From the NCBI RefSeq assembly GCF_902499125.1, contig NZ_CABVPX010000002.1, forward strand, positions 62,001-126,000: DNA of 64,000 nt. The letters are read 5' to 3'. This document shows, one piece after another, positions 50,268-59,383 of the stretch (positions are counted from its first letter, which is position 1; every line of letters starts with the position of its first letter). The DNA is from Burkholderia arboris. GTDB taxonomy: Bacteria > Pseudomonadota > Gammaproteobacteria > Burkholderiales > Burkholderiaceae. A model generated the notes under the pieces. It did no database searches, was not told the origin of the DNA, and saw only the letters and a list, made by a program, of their open reading frames with translations. The position numbers were made by a program, and so were the translations under genes.

Positions 50268-50270
50268 GCG

Positions 50271-50609
50271 ATGCAACTGCCCGGTTACGCATGGCTCGCG
50301 ATCGCGATCGTCGCGGAAGTGGTCGGCACGTCCGCGCTGCGCGCGGCGGACGGCTTCACGCGCTTCTGGCCGTCGACGCTCGTCGTCGCCGGTTACGGCA
50401 TCGCGTTCTACTGCCTGTCGCTCACGTTGCGCACGATGCCCGTCGGCATCATCTATGCAGTCTGGTCGGGCGCCGGCATCGTGCTGATCACGCTCGTCGC
50501 GATGCTGCTCTATCGTCAGGTGCCGGACCTGCCGGCGGTGATCGGCCTGGGGCTGATCATCTCGGGCGTCGTGGTGCTGAACCTGTTCTCGAAGATGCAG
50601 GCGCACTGA
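50271..50609 (+). CDS. SMR-family small multidrug exporter (EmrE-like)
   Basis: A 112-residue protein with four membrane helices. The essential Glu (Glu16) of SMR transporters is present in IVAEVVGTSALRAADGF. Other family blocks are AYGIAFYCLSL-like residues in helix 2 and YAVWSGAGIVLIT in helix 3. It likely exchanges protons for cationic compounds. It is tightly linked to the UPF0303 gene. Confidence 0.9.
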   Translation: MQLPGYAWLAIAIVAEVVGTSALRAADGFTRFWPSTLVVAGYGIAFYCLSLTLRTMPVGIIYAVWSGAGIVLITLVAMLLYRQVPDLPAVIGLGLIISGVVVLNLFSKMQAH

Positions 50610-50640
50610 GCGTGCGACTGCCGTTTGCCGGATGACTCTC

Positions 50641-51795
50641 ATGACCGATTCCACTTCCGCTGCCGTTTCCGCCGAATCCGCCCAGCCCGATGTGCGTGCG
50701 TATGTCGCGAACCGCATCGGCTTTCTCGAACTGAACCGGCCGAAGGCGCTGAACGCGCTGTCGGTCGGCATGATCCGGCTGATGCAGCAGGCGCTCGATG
50801 CGTGGCGCGACGATCCCGATGTCGTCGCGGTCGTCGTGCACAGCCCGCACCCGCGCGCGTTCTGCGCGGGCGGCGACGTGCGCTTCTTCCACGATGCATG
50901 GCAGCGCGGCGACCGCGACGCGGTCGACACGTTCTTCATCGAGGAATACACGCTGAACCATGCGATCTTTACCTATCCGAAGCCGTATATCGCGCTGATG
51001 CACGGCGTCGTGATGGGGGGCGGCATGGGCATTTCTCAGGCGGCCCGGCATACGGGCGGCCTGCGCGTCGTGACCGACTCGACGAAGATGGCGATGCCCG
51101 AAACGCGCATTGGCCTGTTCCCGGACGTGGGGATGAGCTGGTTTCTCGCGCGCACGCCCGGTGCGCTTGGCCGCTATCTCGCGGTGACCGGTGCGGCGCT
51201 CGGCGCAGCCGACGCCCTGTACGCGCAACTCGCCGACGTCTATCTGCCCGATGCCGCGCTGCCGGCGTTGTTCGACACGCTGCACAGCGCGCCGGTCGAC
51301 AGCGGCGCGCAGGCCGTCGCCTGCGTCGCCGATGCAGCGGCCGCGCACAAGGTCGTGCCGACGCCCGACACGTCGGCGCTGGCCGATGCGCGCGCCGGGA
51401 TCGATCGGCATTTTGCGCAGCCCGACCTCAACGCGATCCTCGCGTCGCTCGACGCGGAGCAGGATTGCGCGGCCGTCGACGGGTGGGTCGAGAAGGCGAC
51501 GCACACGATGCGTGAGCAACTGTCGCCGTTGTCGATGGCCGTGTCGCTCGAAGTCGTCGAACGCGCGCGCGGCGCGACGATGGCCGATTGCCTGCGACGC
51601 GATCTCGATCTCACGCGCTCGACGTTCGCGCGCGGCGACGTGATCGAAGGCGTGCGCGCGCTGATCGTCGACAAGGATCACCAGCCCGTGTGGCGCTTCA
51701 AGTCGGCGGCCGATGTTCAGCGCGCAGACGTGGCGGCGATGTTCGACAGCCCGTGGACGCCCGATACGCATCCGCTGCGGAAGCTGAAGGACTGA
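50641..51795 (+). CDS. Enoyl-CoA hydratase/isomerase-family protein (3-hydroxyisobutyryl-CoA hydrolase-like)
   Basis: A 384-residue crotonase-fold protein. The oxyanion-hole blocks RAFCAGGDVRFFH and HGVVMGGGMGISQAARH, plus PETRIGLFPDVGMSWFLAR, match the 3-hydroxyisobutyryl-CoA hydrolase subgroup of valine breakdown, which has this longer C-terminal part. The downstream ATG at 50641 has GGA nine bases upstream; the ATG at 50632 (three residues longer) is equally possible. No other valine-pathway gene is adjacent. Confidence 0.85.
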   Translation: MTDSTSAAVSAESAQPDVRAYVANRIGFLELNRPKALNALSVGMIRLMQQALDAWRDDPDVVAVVVHSPHPRAFCAGGDVRFFHDAWQRGDRDAVDTFFIEEYTLNHAIFTYPKPYIALMHGVVMGGGMGISQAARHTGGLRVVTDSTKMAMPETRIGLFPDVGMSWFLARTPGALGRYLAVTGAALGAADALYAQLADVYLPDAALPALFDTLHSAPVDSGAQAVACVADAAAAHKVVPTPDTSALADARAGIDRHFAQPDLNAILASLDAEQDCAAVDGWVEKATHTMREQLSPLSMAVSLEVVERARGATMADCLRRDLDLTRSTFARGDVIEGVRALIVDKDHQPVWRFKSAADVQRADVAAMFDSPWTPDTHPLRKLKD

Positions 51796-51831
51796 CGTCG
51801 TCCGGGCTGACCGGCACGCGAGACGGAAACG

Positions 51832-51863
51832 AAAAGGCCGCCTGCAGAAGCAGGCGGCCTTTT
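51832..51863 (+). terminator. Rho-independent terminator
   Basis: A perfect stem with arms 51832-51845 and 51850-51863 (AAAAGGCCGCCTGC and its complement), an AGAA loop and a T-run, after the crotonase gene. Confidence 0.93.
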
Positions 51864-51915
51864 TTTGCGGAGGTCGACCGGTCCGCGGCCGAAGGGCTTG
51901 GTGCCCGTGCGAGCG

Positions 51916-52344
51916 TTATTCGTCGCCCGCGTCGTCGGACATGAACGCACGCATGAACACGAGCGCGCCGAAGCCCCATACCGCATTCGCGGCGAAGCCG
52001 GCCGCGAGCACGGGCATCATGTTGCCCGACGGCCAGATGCCGCGCAGCGGATCGATCGCGAACACGCGGGCGGCCGTCAGCACGATGCCGCCGAACACGA
52101 GCGCGCCGATCCACGAGGCCTCGCGCTCAGGCGATACGCGCAGCAGCCACGCCATCGGGATGGCACAGCACGCGCTGATCAGCGCATTCGCGACAAATTC
52201 AGGAATGCCGAGCGGCGCGAACGGCTGCGTCGAGAAGCCGGTTGCGGCGATCAGATCGGCCGTGTGAAGGAGGGCGAGCGTCGCCTCGCGGAAGAACAGG
52301 GCGGCCAGGAAGCCGGACAGGAATGGCAGGATGACTTTCTGCAT
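51916..52344 (-). CDS. Unrecognised small membrane protein
   Basis: A 142-residue protein with four probable membrane helices (around residues 4-20, 50-68, 80-95, 108-130) and an acidic C-terminus (SDDAGDE). I do not recognise the family. The start at 52344 (MQKVILPF) is the first ATG. A GTG four codons earlier is possible, and neither has a strong Shine-Dalgarno sequence. It is divergent from the ssu operon. Confidence 0.65.
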   Translation of the reverse strand: MQKVILPFLSGFLAALFFREATLALLHTADLIAATGFSTQPFAPLGIPEFVANALISACCAIPMAWLLRVSPEREASWIGALVFGGIVLTAARVFAIDPLRGIWPSGNMMPVLAAGFAANAVWGFGALVFMRAFMSDDAGDE

Positions 52345-52685
52345 CGATGAGTGCACCGCAGGCGCGCACGGCCGAGGCCGTACACGCGGAGTTATTCGGA
52401 TAGGTGCGTCATTATAGGGCCCGGCCGCGGCGATATTCGCTCCAGCGTCGTGCTAATCAGGAAAGCGGAAAACCTAAGCTCAAAAAAATCGTTCCAAAGC
52501 CCTGCACCGATCCCTAGACTGATTTCCCAGAAACAGCCGTGCAATCGCGTCCTCGCCCGCTGCACGGCCTGACCGGCGAGCCATCCCGATTCGAACGCAC
52601 ACCATGCATGCGCCGCGCATCCGCGACGCGAGCAGGGCGATGTTTTTTCAAAATTTCGGCAGTGACAGTCAAGCAGGAGCAGCAG
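52345..52685. other. Divergent intergenic region upstream of ssuD
   Basis: A 341-bp stretch with no gene. A TATAAT-like -10 is present on the minus strand near 52411-52416. The rest probably carries the ssu promoter and sulfur-control sites, but I see no reliable CysB/Cbl-type box. Confidence 0.5.
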
Positions 52686-53843
52686 ATGAACGTGTTCTGG
52701 TTTATTCCCACGCATGGCGACAGCCGCTATCTCGGCACGGCCGAAGGCGCGCGCGCCGCGGATTACGACTACTTCAAGCAGGTCGCGGTAGCGGCCGATA
52801 CGCTTGGCTACGACGGCGTGCTGCTGCCGACCGGCCGCTCCTGCGAGGATGCGTGGGTCGTCGCGTCGAGCCTTATTCCGGCGACGCAACGCCTGAAATT
52901 CCTGGTCGCCGTGCGCCCCGGCATCGCGTCGCCGGGCCTCGCGGCGCGGATGGCCGCGACGTTCGACCGCCTGTCGGGCGGCCGCCTGCTGATCAACGTC
53001 GTGACGGGGGGCGATGCGACCGAGCTCGAAGGCGACGGCCTGTTTGCCGATCACGACACCCGCTACGAGATCACCGACGATTTTCTGAACATCTGGCGCG
53101 GGCTGCTGACCGCATCGCACGACAACGGCGGCTTCGACTACATCGGCAAGCACCTGCAGTCGAAAGGCGGCAAGGCGCTTTATCCGCCCGTGCAGCGTCC
53201 GCATCCGCCGCTGTGGTTCGGCGGTTCGTCGCCGGCCGCCCACGCGATTGCCGCCGATCACATCGATACCTATCTGACCTGGGGCGAGCCGCCCGAGGCC
53301 GTCGCGAAGAAGATCGCCGACATCCGGGCCCGCGCCGAAGCGCGCGGTCGCAAGATCAAGTTCGGCATCCGCCTGCACGTGATCGTGCGCGAGACCGAGG
53401 ACGAAGCATGGCGTGACGCCGAACGCCTGATCAGCCGTCTCGACGACGACACGATCGCGCGGGCACAGCAGGCGTTCGCGAACATGGATTCGGAAGGCCA
53501 GCGCCGGATGGCGGCGCTGCACGGCGGCAAGCGCGGCGGTCGCGATGCGCTCGAGGTGTATCCGAACCTGTGGGCCGGCGTCGGCCTCGTGCGCGGCGGT
53601 GCCGGCACGGCGCTCGTCGGCAATCCCGAGCAGGTCGCGGAACGCATGCGCGAATACGCGGATCTGGGCATCGAGACGTTTATCCTGTCCGGCTATCCGC
53701 ACCTCGAGGAGTCGTATCGCTTCGCCGAGCTCGTGTTCCCGCTGATCAAGGGCAAGGGCGCAGAGAAGGCGACCGGCCCGCTGTCGGGGCCGTTCGGCGA
53801 GATCGTCGGCAACAGCTATCTGCCGAAGGCGAGCCAGAGCTGA
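52686..53843 (+). CDS. ssuD: FMNH2-dependent alkanesulfonate monooxygenase
   Basis: A 385-residue TIM-barrel luciferase-like enzyme that uses FMNH2 and oxygen to release sulfite from alkanesulfonates. Typical blocks are [50 protein letters not shown] and [21 protein letters not shown]. The start at 52686 has AGGAG nine bases upstream. It heads ssuD-ssuC-ssuB and the TOBE gene. The reductase ssuE and binding protein ssuA that usually precede it are not present here. Confidence 0.96.
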   Translation: MNVFWFIPTHGDSRYLGTAEGARAADYDYFKQVAVAADTLGYDGVLLPTGRSCEDAWVVASSLIPATQRLKFLVAVRPGIASPGLAARMAATFDRLSGGRLLINVVTGGDATELEGDGLFADHDTRYEITDDFLNIWRGLLTASHDNGGFDYIGKHLQSKGGKALYPPVQRPHPPLWFGGSSPAAHAIAADHIDTYLTWGEPPEAVAKKIADIRARAEARGRKIKFGIRLHVIVRETEDEAWRDAERLISRLDDDTIARAQQAFANMDSEGQRRMAALHGGKRGGRDALEVYPNLWAGVGLVRGGAGTALVGNPEQVAERMREYADLGIETFILSGYPHLEESYRFAELVFPLIKGKGAEKATGPLSGPFGEIVGNSYLPKASQS

Positions 53844-53860
53844 GCGTGAGGAGGCCTGCG

Positions 53861-54673
53861 ATGACAACGAAAACGTCGACGACGGGCGCCGTCGTGGCGG
53901 CCCGCGCGTGGCGCGGCGTCGCGCCGTGGCTCGTGCCGCTCGCGCTGCTGGTGGTATGGGAAGTCGGTGCGCGCACCGGCTGGCTGTCGACGCGCGTGCT
54001 GCCCGAGCCGGTTGCGGTCGTGCGCGCGGCCTGGTCGCTCGTGACGTCGGGCGAAATGTGGGCGAACGTGAAGGTCAGCACGTGGCGCGCGTTGTTCGGT
54101 TTCGCGTTCGGCGGCGGCGTCGGCCTCGCGCTGGGGCTCGCGACCGGCCTGTCGAAAGCGGCCGAAGTGGCGCTCGATTCGACGATCCAGATGATCCGCA
54201 ACATCCCGGCGCTCGCGATGATTCCGCTCGTGATCCTGTGGTTCGGCATCGACGAGAAGGCGAAGCTGTTCCTCGTTGCGCTCGGCGTGTTCTTCCCGGT
54301 CTACATCAATACGTATCACGGGATCCGCTCGGTCGACGCGAACCTGATCGAGATGGCGAAGAGCTACGGCGTGCGCGGTTTCGCGTTGTACCGCGACGTG
54401 ATCCTGCCTGGCGCGTTGCCGTCGATCCTCGTTGGCGTGCGCTTCGCGCTCGGGCTGATGTGGGTGATGCTGATCGTTGCGGAAACGATCTCCGCGCAGT
54501 CGGGCATCGGCTACATGACGATGAACGCGCGTGAATTCCTGCAAACTGACGTGGTGGTGGTCGGCATCCTGCTGTACGCGGTGCTCGGCAAGCTGGCCGA
54601 TGTGCTGGCGAAATGGCTCGAGCGCGTGACGCTGCGCTGGCACCCCGCGTATCAATCTGGAGCAAAGGCATGA
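53861..54673 (+). CDS. ssuC: Alkanesulfonate ABC transporter permease
   Basis: A 270-residue BPD_transp_1 permease with six membrane helices and the EAA-loop region [49 protein letters not shown] is typical of SsuC/TauC. It lies 17 bp after ssuD, and its stop overlaps the ssuB start (ATGA). Confidence 0.94.
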   Translation: MTTKTSTTGAVVAARAWRGVAPWLVPLALLVVWEVGARTGWLSTRVLPEPVAVVRAAWSLVTSGEMWANVKVSTWRALFGFAFGGGVGLALGLATGLSKAAEVALDSTIQMIRNIPALAMIPLVILWFGIDEKAKLFLVALGVFFPVYINTYHGIRSVDANLIEMAKSYGVRGFALYRDVILPGALPSILVGVRFALGLMWVMLIVAETISAQSGIGYMTMNAREFLQTDVVVVGILLYAVLGKLADVLAKWLERVTLRWHPAYQSGAKA

Positions 54674-55629
54674 ATGCGACGACTTCGGCGGCCGCCTACG
54701 GCCCGCTCGCCGGCGCAGACCTCGAGGTCGAGCTGGCGCAGGCGCGCGTCACGGACGGCGACGCGCGTGACGCGGCGATCCTCGAACGTGACGGCGGCGC
54801 ATCGGTCGTGCCGCTTGCGCGGCGGCGCGCGGGCAGCCCGGCGCCCGACGACGCGGTGACGCTGTCGGGCGTCAGCAAGCGGTTCGGCGCCCGCACGGTG
54901 CTTGACGACGTCGAGCTCGGCATCGCACGCGGCAGCTTTGTCGCGATCGTCGGCCGCAGCGGCTGCGGGAAATCGACGCTGTTGCGTCTCGTCGCGGGAC
55001 TCGAGCAGCCGAGCAGCGGCGCGCTCGTGACGCGCGGCGAGGGCGGCGGCGTGCTCGATACGCGGATCATGTACCAGGATGCTCGCCTGCTGCCGTGGAA
55101 AACGGTGCTGCAGAACGTGATGCTGGGCCTCGGGCGCGGTGCACGCGACGAGGCGCGTGCGGTGCTCGATGAAGTCGGCCTGCTGGAGCGCGCGAACGAC
55201 TGGCCCGCGCAACTGTCGGGCGGCCAGCGGCAGCGCGTCGCGCTGGCCCGGGCGCTCGTGCACAGGCCGCAACTGCTGTTGCTCGACGAGCCGCTCGGCG
55301 CGCTCGACGCGCTGACCCGCATCGAGATGCATGCGCTGATCGAGCGGTTGTGGCGCGAGCACCGGTTCACAGCGCTGCTCGTCACGCACGACGTGCAGGA
55401 GGCCGTCGCGCTCGGCGACCGCATCCTGCTGATCGAGCAGGGGCGTGTGGCTCTCGACCAGCCGGTGCCGCTCGACCGGCCGCGTGCCCGCGCGTCGGCC
55501 GCATTTGCGGCGCTGGAGGATCGCGTGCTGAAGCGCGTGCTCGCCGGCGGCCCTGGCGCGGCCGATCAGTACACGGAGCATGAAGCAGACAACGTTCGAC
55601 CGGTCGGGCAGATCCGCTGGGCCGTTTAA
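54670..55629 (+). CDS. ssuB: Alkanesulfonate ABC transporter ATPase
   Basis: A 319-residue ATPase with Walker [10 protein letters not shown] (residues 95-103), the Q-loop [13 protein letters not shown], signature [15 protein letters not shown] and Walker [13 protein letters not shown]. Compared with the ~255 residues of E. coli SsuB it carries about 65 extra N-terminal residues, Ala/Asp/Arg-rich, as in Burkholderia relatives. Its start overlaps the ssuC stop. Confidence 0.94.
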   Translation: MNATTSAAAYGPLAGADLEVELAQARVTDGDARDAAILERDGGASVVPLARRRAGSPAPDDAVTLSGVSKRFGARTVLDDVELGIARGSFVAIVGRSGCGKSTLLRLVAGLEQPSSGALVTRGEGGGVLDTRIMYQDARLLPWKTVLQNVMLGLGRGARDEARAVLDEVGLLERANDWPAQLSGGQRQRVALARALVHRPQLLLLDEPLGALDALTRIEMHALIERLWREHRFTALLVTHDVQEAVALGDRILLIEQGRVALDQPVPLDRPRARASAAFAALEDRVLKRVLAGGPGAADQYTEHEADNVRPVGQIRWAV

Positions 55630-55686
55630 TTCCGGGCGGCTCCGGCCGCCCGTTCTGAGACTTTTTTCTTCGGAGCGATCATCCCG

Positions 55687-55902
55687 ATGAGCATCACTGC
55701 AATCAACGTACGTAATCAGTTCAAGGGCAAGGTGAAGGAGATCATTCGCGGCTCCGTGGTGTCCGAGGTCGACGTCGAGACGCCGTTCGGCATCGTCACG
55801 TCGGTAATCACGACCCGTTCGGTCGACGAACTCGAACTGAAGGTCGGCGCGGAAGTCGTCGCGCTCGTGAAGTCGACGGAAGTTTCGATCGCGCGTCTCT
55901 GA
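55687..55902 (+). CDS. ssuF: TOBE-domain molybdate-binding protein (Mop/SsuF-like)
   Basis: A 71-residue single TOBE domain. INVRNQFKGKVKEIIRG, a central VDVETPFGIVTSVIT, and VGAEVVALVKSTEVSI match molbindin/Mop proteins. A similar small protein ends the ssu operon of Pseudomonas putida (ssuF), which supports the name. It begins 57 bp after ssuB. Its link to sulfonate use is by position. Confidence 0.88.
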   Translation: MSITAINVRNQFKGKVKEIIRGSVVSEVDVETPFGIVTSVITTRSVDELELKVGAEVVALVKSTEVSIARL

Positions 55903-56046
55903 GCGCGCATGTCCTGCGCCGGTGCTGTGTCGGCGGGCGGTGCGCCCGTTGACGCCGCACCGGCATTTCATCGGCGCGTTTGCCTCGGTATTCGACCTCC
56001 GGACGAAGTGCTAGGATGGAGCGACACCGACGCCGGAGGCCAACGC

Positions 56047-56244
56047 ATGACCCCCATCCTTTCCCCCGAAGCCATCGAGGCGCTGAAGTGGATCGACCAG
56101 TTCGGCGAAAGCCGGCCGGTTCCCGCCGCGTTCGACGACGTCGTCTATGCGTTGCTGAACGAGGGGCTGATCTATCAGGCGACGGCCGACCGGGTCGACC
56201 TGACGGCCGATGGCAAATCCTTTTTGTCCAACGAATACGATTGA
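56047..56244 (+). CDS. Small unrecognised acidic protein
   Basis: A 65-residue protein, mostly helical with a possible winged-helix-like ending (VDLTADGKSFLSNEYD). The start at 56047 has GGAGG about 8 bases upstream, which makes translation credible. It has no identified family and lies alone between the TOBE gene and the next small gene. Confidence 0.65.
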   Translation: MTPILSPEAIEALKWIDQFGESRPVPAAFDDVVYALLNEGLIYQATADRVDLTADGKSFLSNEYD

Positions 56245-56299
56245 GCGCACGGCGCCGGCTGCACAGGCGGCCTGGCGCCGCGTCGCCACGGAGCGTGCG

Positions 56300-56545
56300 A
56301 TGGAACCGAGAGGCAGCGACCTCGGCGATTTCAGCGAGCCGTACCGCGGTTTCGAGATCGAGGTGAAGACCGAGCAGGTCTGGGATGGCGAGCATGCGCA
56401 CTACCGCGTGCTGCAGGGCGATGCCGTGCGGATCGACTGGCGGCTCGTCAAGGTCGACGGGATGTTGCTGACCGAGCGGCGCGTGCTCGAGCGCGTGTTC
56501 GACGAGGCGCGCCGGGCGGTCGATGCGGAGCTGGGCGACGCGTAG
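56300..56545 (+). CDS. Small unrecognised protein
   Basis: An 81-residue protein with a compact, alternating pattern (YRGFEIEVKTEQVWDGEHAHYRVLQGDAVRIDW). It resembles small domain proteins that Burkholderia carries in multiple copies; the 58018 product is similar in style. The start at 56300 has GGAG six to seven bases upstream. An in-frame ATG at 56210 would overlap the preceding gene. The function is unknown. Confidence 0.65.
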   Translation: MEPRGSDLGDFSEPYRGFEIEVKTEQVWDGEHAHYRVLQGDAVRIDWRLVKVDGMLLTERRVLERVFDEARRAVDAELGDA

Positions 56546-56627
56546 CGCGCTCGCCGGGCAGGCACGGCCCGTATTGCGGTAAAATATCGGGTTGTTTCCG
56601 CGCCGCCTGGCCTGTTGCCCGATTTCC

Positions 56628-57662
56628 ATGTCCGTTCCGTCCTCGCTTCCTCCCCGCCGCGTCTCCGTCGCGCCCATGCTCGACTGGACCGACCGTCATT
56701 GCCGGTCGTTCCACCGTACGCTGACGCGCAACACGTGGCTGTATACGGAGATGATCACGACGGGCGCGCTGCTGTTCGGCGATGCCCAGCGGCATCTCGC
56801 GTTCACGCCGAGCGAATCGCCGATCGCGCTGCAACTGGGCGGCAGCGAGCGTGACGATCTCGCGCGCGCCGCGAAACTCGGCGAGCAGTGGGGCTACGAC
56901 GAAATCAACCTGAATTGCGGATGCCCGTCCGAGCGCGTGCAGCGCGGCGCGTTCGGCGCGTGCCTGATGAACGAACCGCAACTCGTCGCCGACGGCGTGA
57001 AGGCGATGCGCGACGCGGTGTCGGTGCCGGTGACGGTCAAGCACCGGATCGGCGTCGACGCGGTCGAGGATTACGCGTTCGTGCGAGATTTCGTCGGCAC
57101 GGTGGCCGAAGCCGGTTGCGAAACGTTCGTCGTGCATGCGCGCAACGCGATCCTGAAGGGGCTGTCGCCGAAGGAGAATCGCGAGATTCCGCCGCTCAAG
57201 TACGACTATGCGTATCGGTTGAAGCGCGATTTTCCGTCTCTGGAGATCGTGATCAACGGTGGCATCACGACGCTCGACGAAGTCGCGCAGCATCTCGAGC
57301 ACGTCGATGGCGTGATGCTGGGCCGCGAGGCGTATCACAACCCGTTTGTGCTGGCCGAAGTCGATACGCGCTTCTACGGATCGACCGCCGCGGTGCCGAC
57401 GCGCGAAGAGGCCGAAGCGCAACTGATCGAATACTGCGCGGCGGAACTGAAGCGCGGGACTTACCTCGGTGCGATCGTGCGTCACGCGCTCGGGCTGTAT
57501 CGCGGCATGCCGGGCGCGCGTGGCTGGCGTCGCGTGCTGTCCGACAACAAGAAGCTCGCACGCGGCGATCTGGCCGTGTTCGACGAGGCGCGCGCGCATC
57601 TGATCGAAGCCGAAGAAATTTTTGAAAAAAAGGCTTTGCAAGATTCAAAAGACTTCGTATAA
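56628..57662 (+). CDS. dusA: tRNA-dihydrouridine(20/20a) synthase
   Basis: A 344-residue FMN enzyme that reduces uridine 20 and 20a of tRNA. SVAPMLDWTDRHCRSFHR opens the TIM barrel, NLNCGCPSERVQ holds the catalytic cysteine, and FVVHARNAILKGLSPKENR and GVMLGREAYHNP complete the family pattern. The last ~13 residues (from FEKKALQ) are unusually AT-rich because the tRNA-His promoter overlaps them, including the stop codon. The start at 56628 (MSVPSSLPP) leads straight into the conserved domain. Confidence 0.95.
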   Translation: MSVPSSLPPRRVSVAPMLDWTDRHCRSFHRTLTRNTWLYTEMITTGALLFGDAQRHLAFTPSESPIALQLGGSERDDLARAAKLGEQWGYDEINLNCGCPSERVQRGAFGACLMNEPQLVADGVKAMRDAVSVPVTVKHRIGVDAVEDYAFVRDFVGTVAEAGCETFVVHARNAILKGLSPKENREIPPLKYDYAYRLKRDFPSLEIVINGGITTLDEVAQHLEHVDGVMLGREAYHNPFVLAEVDTRFYGSTAAVPTREEAEAQLIEYCAAELKRGTYLGAIVRHALGLYRGMPGARGWRRVLSDNKKLARGDLAVFDEARAHLIEAEEIFEKKALQDSKDFV

Positions 57663-57663
57663 T
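57636..57663 (+). promoter_or_regulatory. tRNA-His promoter inside the end of dusA
   Basis: TTGCAA (57636-57641), 16-bp spacer and TATAAT (57658-57663). The TAA stop of dusA (57660-57662) is part of the -10. It is 53 bp upstream of the tRNA. Confidence 0.85.
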
Positions 57664-57715
57664 CTTGTTCTTCGCTGCTGAAACAAAACAGCGAAGAGAA
57701 GCAAGCAGTATCAGT

Positions 57716-57792
57716 GGTGGCTGTAGCTCAGTTGGTAGAGTCCAGGATTGTGATTCCTGTCGTCGTGGGTTCGAGTCCCATCAGCCACCCCA
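57716..57792 (+). tRNA. tRNA-His (GTG)
   Basis: 77 nt with encoded CCA and the extra 5' G of histidine tRNAs opposite C73. Anticodon GTG lies in loop TTGTGAT. The T-arm GGTTCGAGTCCC is canonical. A terminator follows. Confidence 0.97.
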
Positions 57793-57804
57793 ACAAATTC
57801 AAGC

Positions 57805-57835
57805 AAAAAGCCCGGTTCATCGAACCGGGCTTTTT
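57805..57835 (+). terminator. Terminator of tRNA-His
   Basis: A 14-bp stem (57805-57818 with 57822-57835) with a three-base loop and a T-run. Confidence 0.92.
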
Positions 57836-58017
57836 GCTTTCTGGCGCTCGGACGCAGGCACGGCGTAGTGGTTTTTCGTCAGGGCGTCTTTGACGAAGTT
57901 GTATGTGCGCATTCAACTCATCGAGCGCAGCGTAGTTTCGGCGTTGATCTTCAAAAGAGCGGCTTCGTAAAGCCGCTTGTCCGACAGCAACATCGGGCGA
58001 ATGTGCGGGGACACCAT

Positions 58018-58248
58018 ATGCACGAAAGAATCGAATGCCATTTCGACGAATTCGATGGTTGCGAAATCATCGTCGAGTCCGTGCAGCCGGCACCCGGCAG
58101 CACGTGGATGGCGAACGTTCGGGTTCGCAAAGACGGAGTCGAATCGCCCAGGCGATATGACTTCGACACCGAGTACGAGACCTCGGAAGAGGCGAAGCGG
58201 GCAGGCTTCGAAATTGGGCGCGCGATCGTGCGCGACATCAATCGATAG
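58018..58248 (+). CDS. Small unrecognised protein
   Basis: A 76-residue protein, acidic, with FDEFDGCEIIVESVQ, a beta-rich centre and an end ETSEEAKRAGFEIGRAIVRDI. The start at 58018 has GGGGA eight bases upstream; a longer frame from 57868 starts inside the tRNA terminator region and lacks support. The pattern matches small Burkholderia proteins of unknown function. Confidence 0.6.
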   Translation: MHERIECHFDEFDGCEIIVESVQPAPGSTWMANVRVRKDGVESPRRYDFDTEYETSEEAKRAGFEIGRAIVRDINR

Positions 58249-58454
58249 CCCCACTTCCTTGAACTCTGCAATGTGGATGGCGCGGAGGCAAAAGAAGGCC
58301 CGAGCCCGATTCGCGCCGCGTTTCCGTTTCGTTGCGCCAGCAACGTTCACACCCATTCGCCTGCGGCACTTCTTCTCCTGCCTAAGGTTTGCCCGCGCCG
58401 TGCCGTTATCTTCCCTGGACAGCCCTCGTGCCTCGAATGCTGATCCGTTTTCTT

Positions 58455-58487
58455 GCCTGCTCGCGTTTCGCGCGAGCAGGCTTTTTT
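58455..58487 (+). terminator. Terminator-like hairpin
   Basis: Perfect 11-bp arms (58455-58465 and 58471-58481), a TTTCG loop and six T. Confidence 0.85.
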
Positions 58488-58621
58488 CGTTTAGCGCGGC
58501 CCGTCGTTGCGTGATTGGCGGAATCGAGCAGGGACTTGGCACGAACCGACAAAGCGCAACATGCTTACGTTGGTGTAATGTATCGCCTTCCTCGTGCCCT
58601 CATGCTTTGCAGGGCCGTTCG

Positions 58622-58657
58622 ATCCCGATGACCGGAGAAGGTGTCGGGATTTTTTTT
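58622..58657 (+). terminator. Terminator-like hairpin with 8-T tract
   Basis: ATCCCGA (58622-58628) and TCGGGAT (58644-58650) arms, a 15-base loop, then eight T. It sits far from any upstream plus-strand gene, so it may end a small RNA. Confidence 0.55.
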
Positions 58658-58780
58658 GCCTGTGCCTACTGCGCGTCGATTTCGCGGCAGCGAGCCACTG
58701 CGAAAGGTATGCCGCAAAGCACGGTATATTGTGCGACGAGACATGCCGAGCACCAGCACCAGCAGAAGGAGTTGCCACCG

Positions 58781-59296
58781 ATGCCGGACACCCGGACCAC
58801 ACTGCGCACCGCGACGCCTCGCGACGCGAGCCACATCGCTCGCCTGCACACGCTGAGCTGGCAAACCGCCTACAGCCATATCCTGCCGGCTGCCTATCTG
58901 TCCGGCGAGGTGCCGACGGAACACGCGGTCCGGTGGCGCAAGTATCTCGATCGCAATGAGGACGAGTGGGGCCTCGTGCTGATCGCCGAATCGAATGGCG
59001 AACCCGTTGGCTTCGTCAGCGCGGAGCGTCCCGTCGATCCGGCGCTCGGTGTGCTGCTCGACTGCCTGCACGTCCATCCTTCGCATCACGGCAGCGGCAC
59101 GGGCAAGCGCATGATCGAAGCCGTGCGCGCGTGGGCACGGTCGATCGGCGTGGACAAGGTCCACCTGCAAGTGCTTGACGGCAATGTCCGTGCGATCGGC
59201 TTCTACGAACACAACGGCTGGCAACTGGTCACCGTCGAAACGAGCCGCATCGGCCAGACGGAAGTCACCGACCGGATTTACGCGATACAGGCTTGA
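58781..59296 (+). CDS. GNAT-family N-acetyltransferase
   Basis: A 171-residue GNAT protein. LRTATPRDASHIARLHTLSW is a typical opening. LDCLHVHPSHHGSGTGKRMIEAV contains the acetyl-CoA pyrophosphate loop (Q/RxxGxG/A type), and VLDGNVRAIGFYEHNGWQ is the C-terminal motif. AAGGAG lies nine bases before the start. The substrate is unknown. Confidence 0.85.
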   Translation: MPDTRTTLRTATPRDASHIARLHTLSWQTAYSHILPAAYLSGEVPTEHAVRWRKYLDRNEDEWGLVLIAESNGEPVGFVSAERPVDPALGVLLDCLHVHPSHHGSGTGKRMIEAVRAWARSIGVDKVHLQVLDGNVRAIGFYEHNGWQLVTVETSRIGQTEVTDRIYAIQA

Positions 59297-59383
59297 AGGG
59301 CTGCCGGCATCGGCGCGAGCGGCGGCGGCGAATGCACCCGCGCCCAGCCGCCATGCAGGGCGAAAGCCGAGCGCAATTGGCCG

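Larger units (their letters stand above)
58249..58780. other. Gene-poor region with two terminator-like hairpins
   Basis: Over 500 bp show no credible coding frame. A strong hairpin with T-run at 58455-58487 could end the upstream small gene. A second (58622-58657) precedes the acetyltransferase gene. A short RNA between the two cannot be excluded. Confidence 0.5.

Noticed and set aside
57868-58017. N-terminal extension of the 58018 gene
   Set aside because: It would start next to the tRNA-His terminator and lacks a Shine-Dalgarno; the start at 58018 has one.
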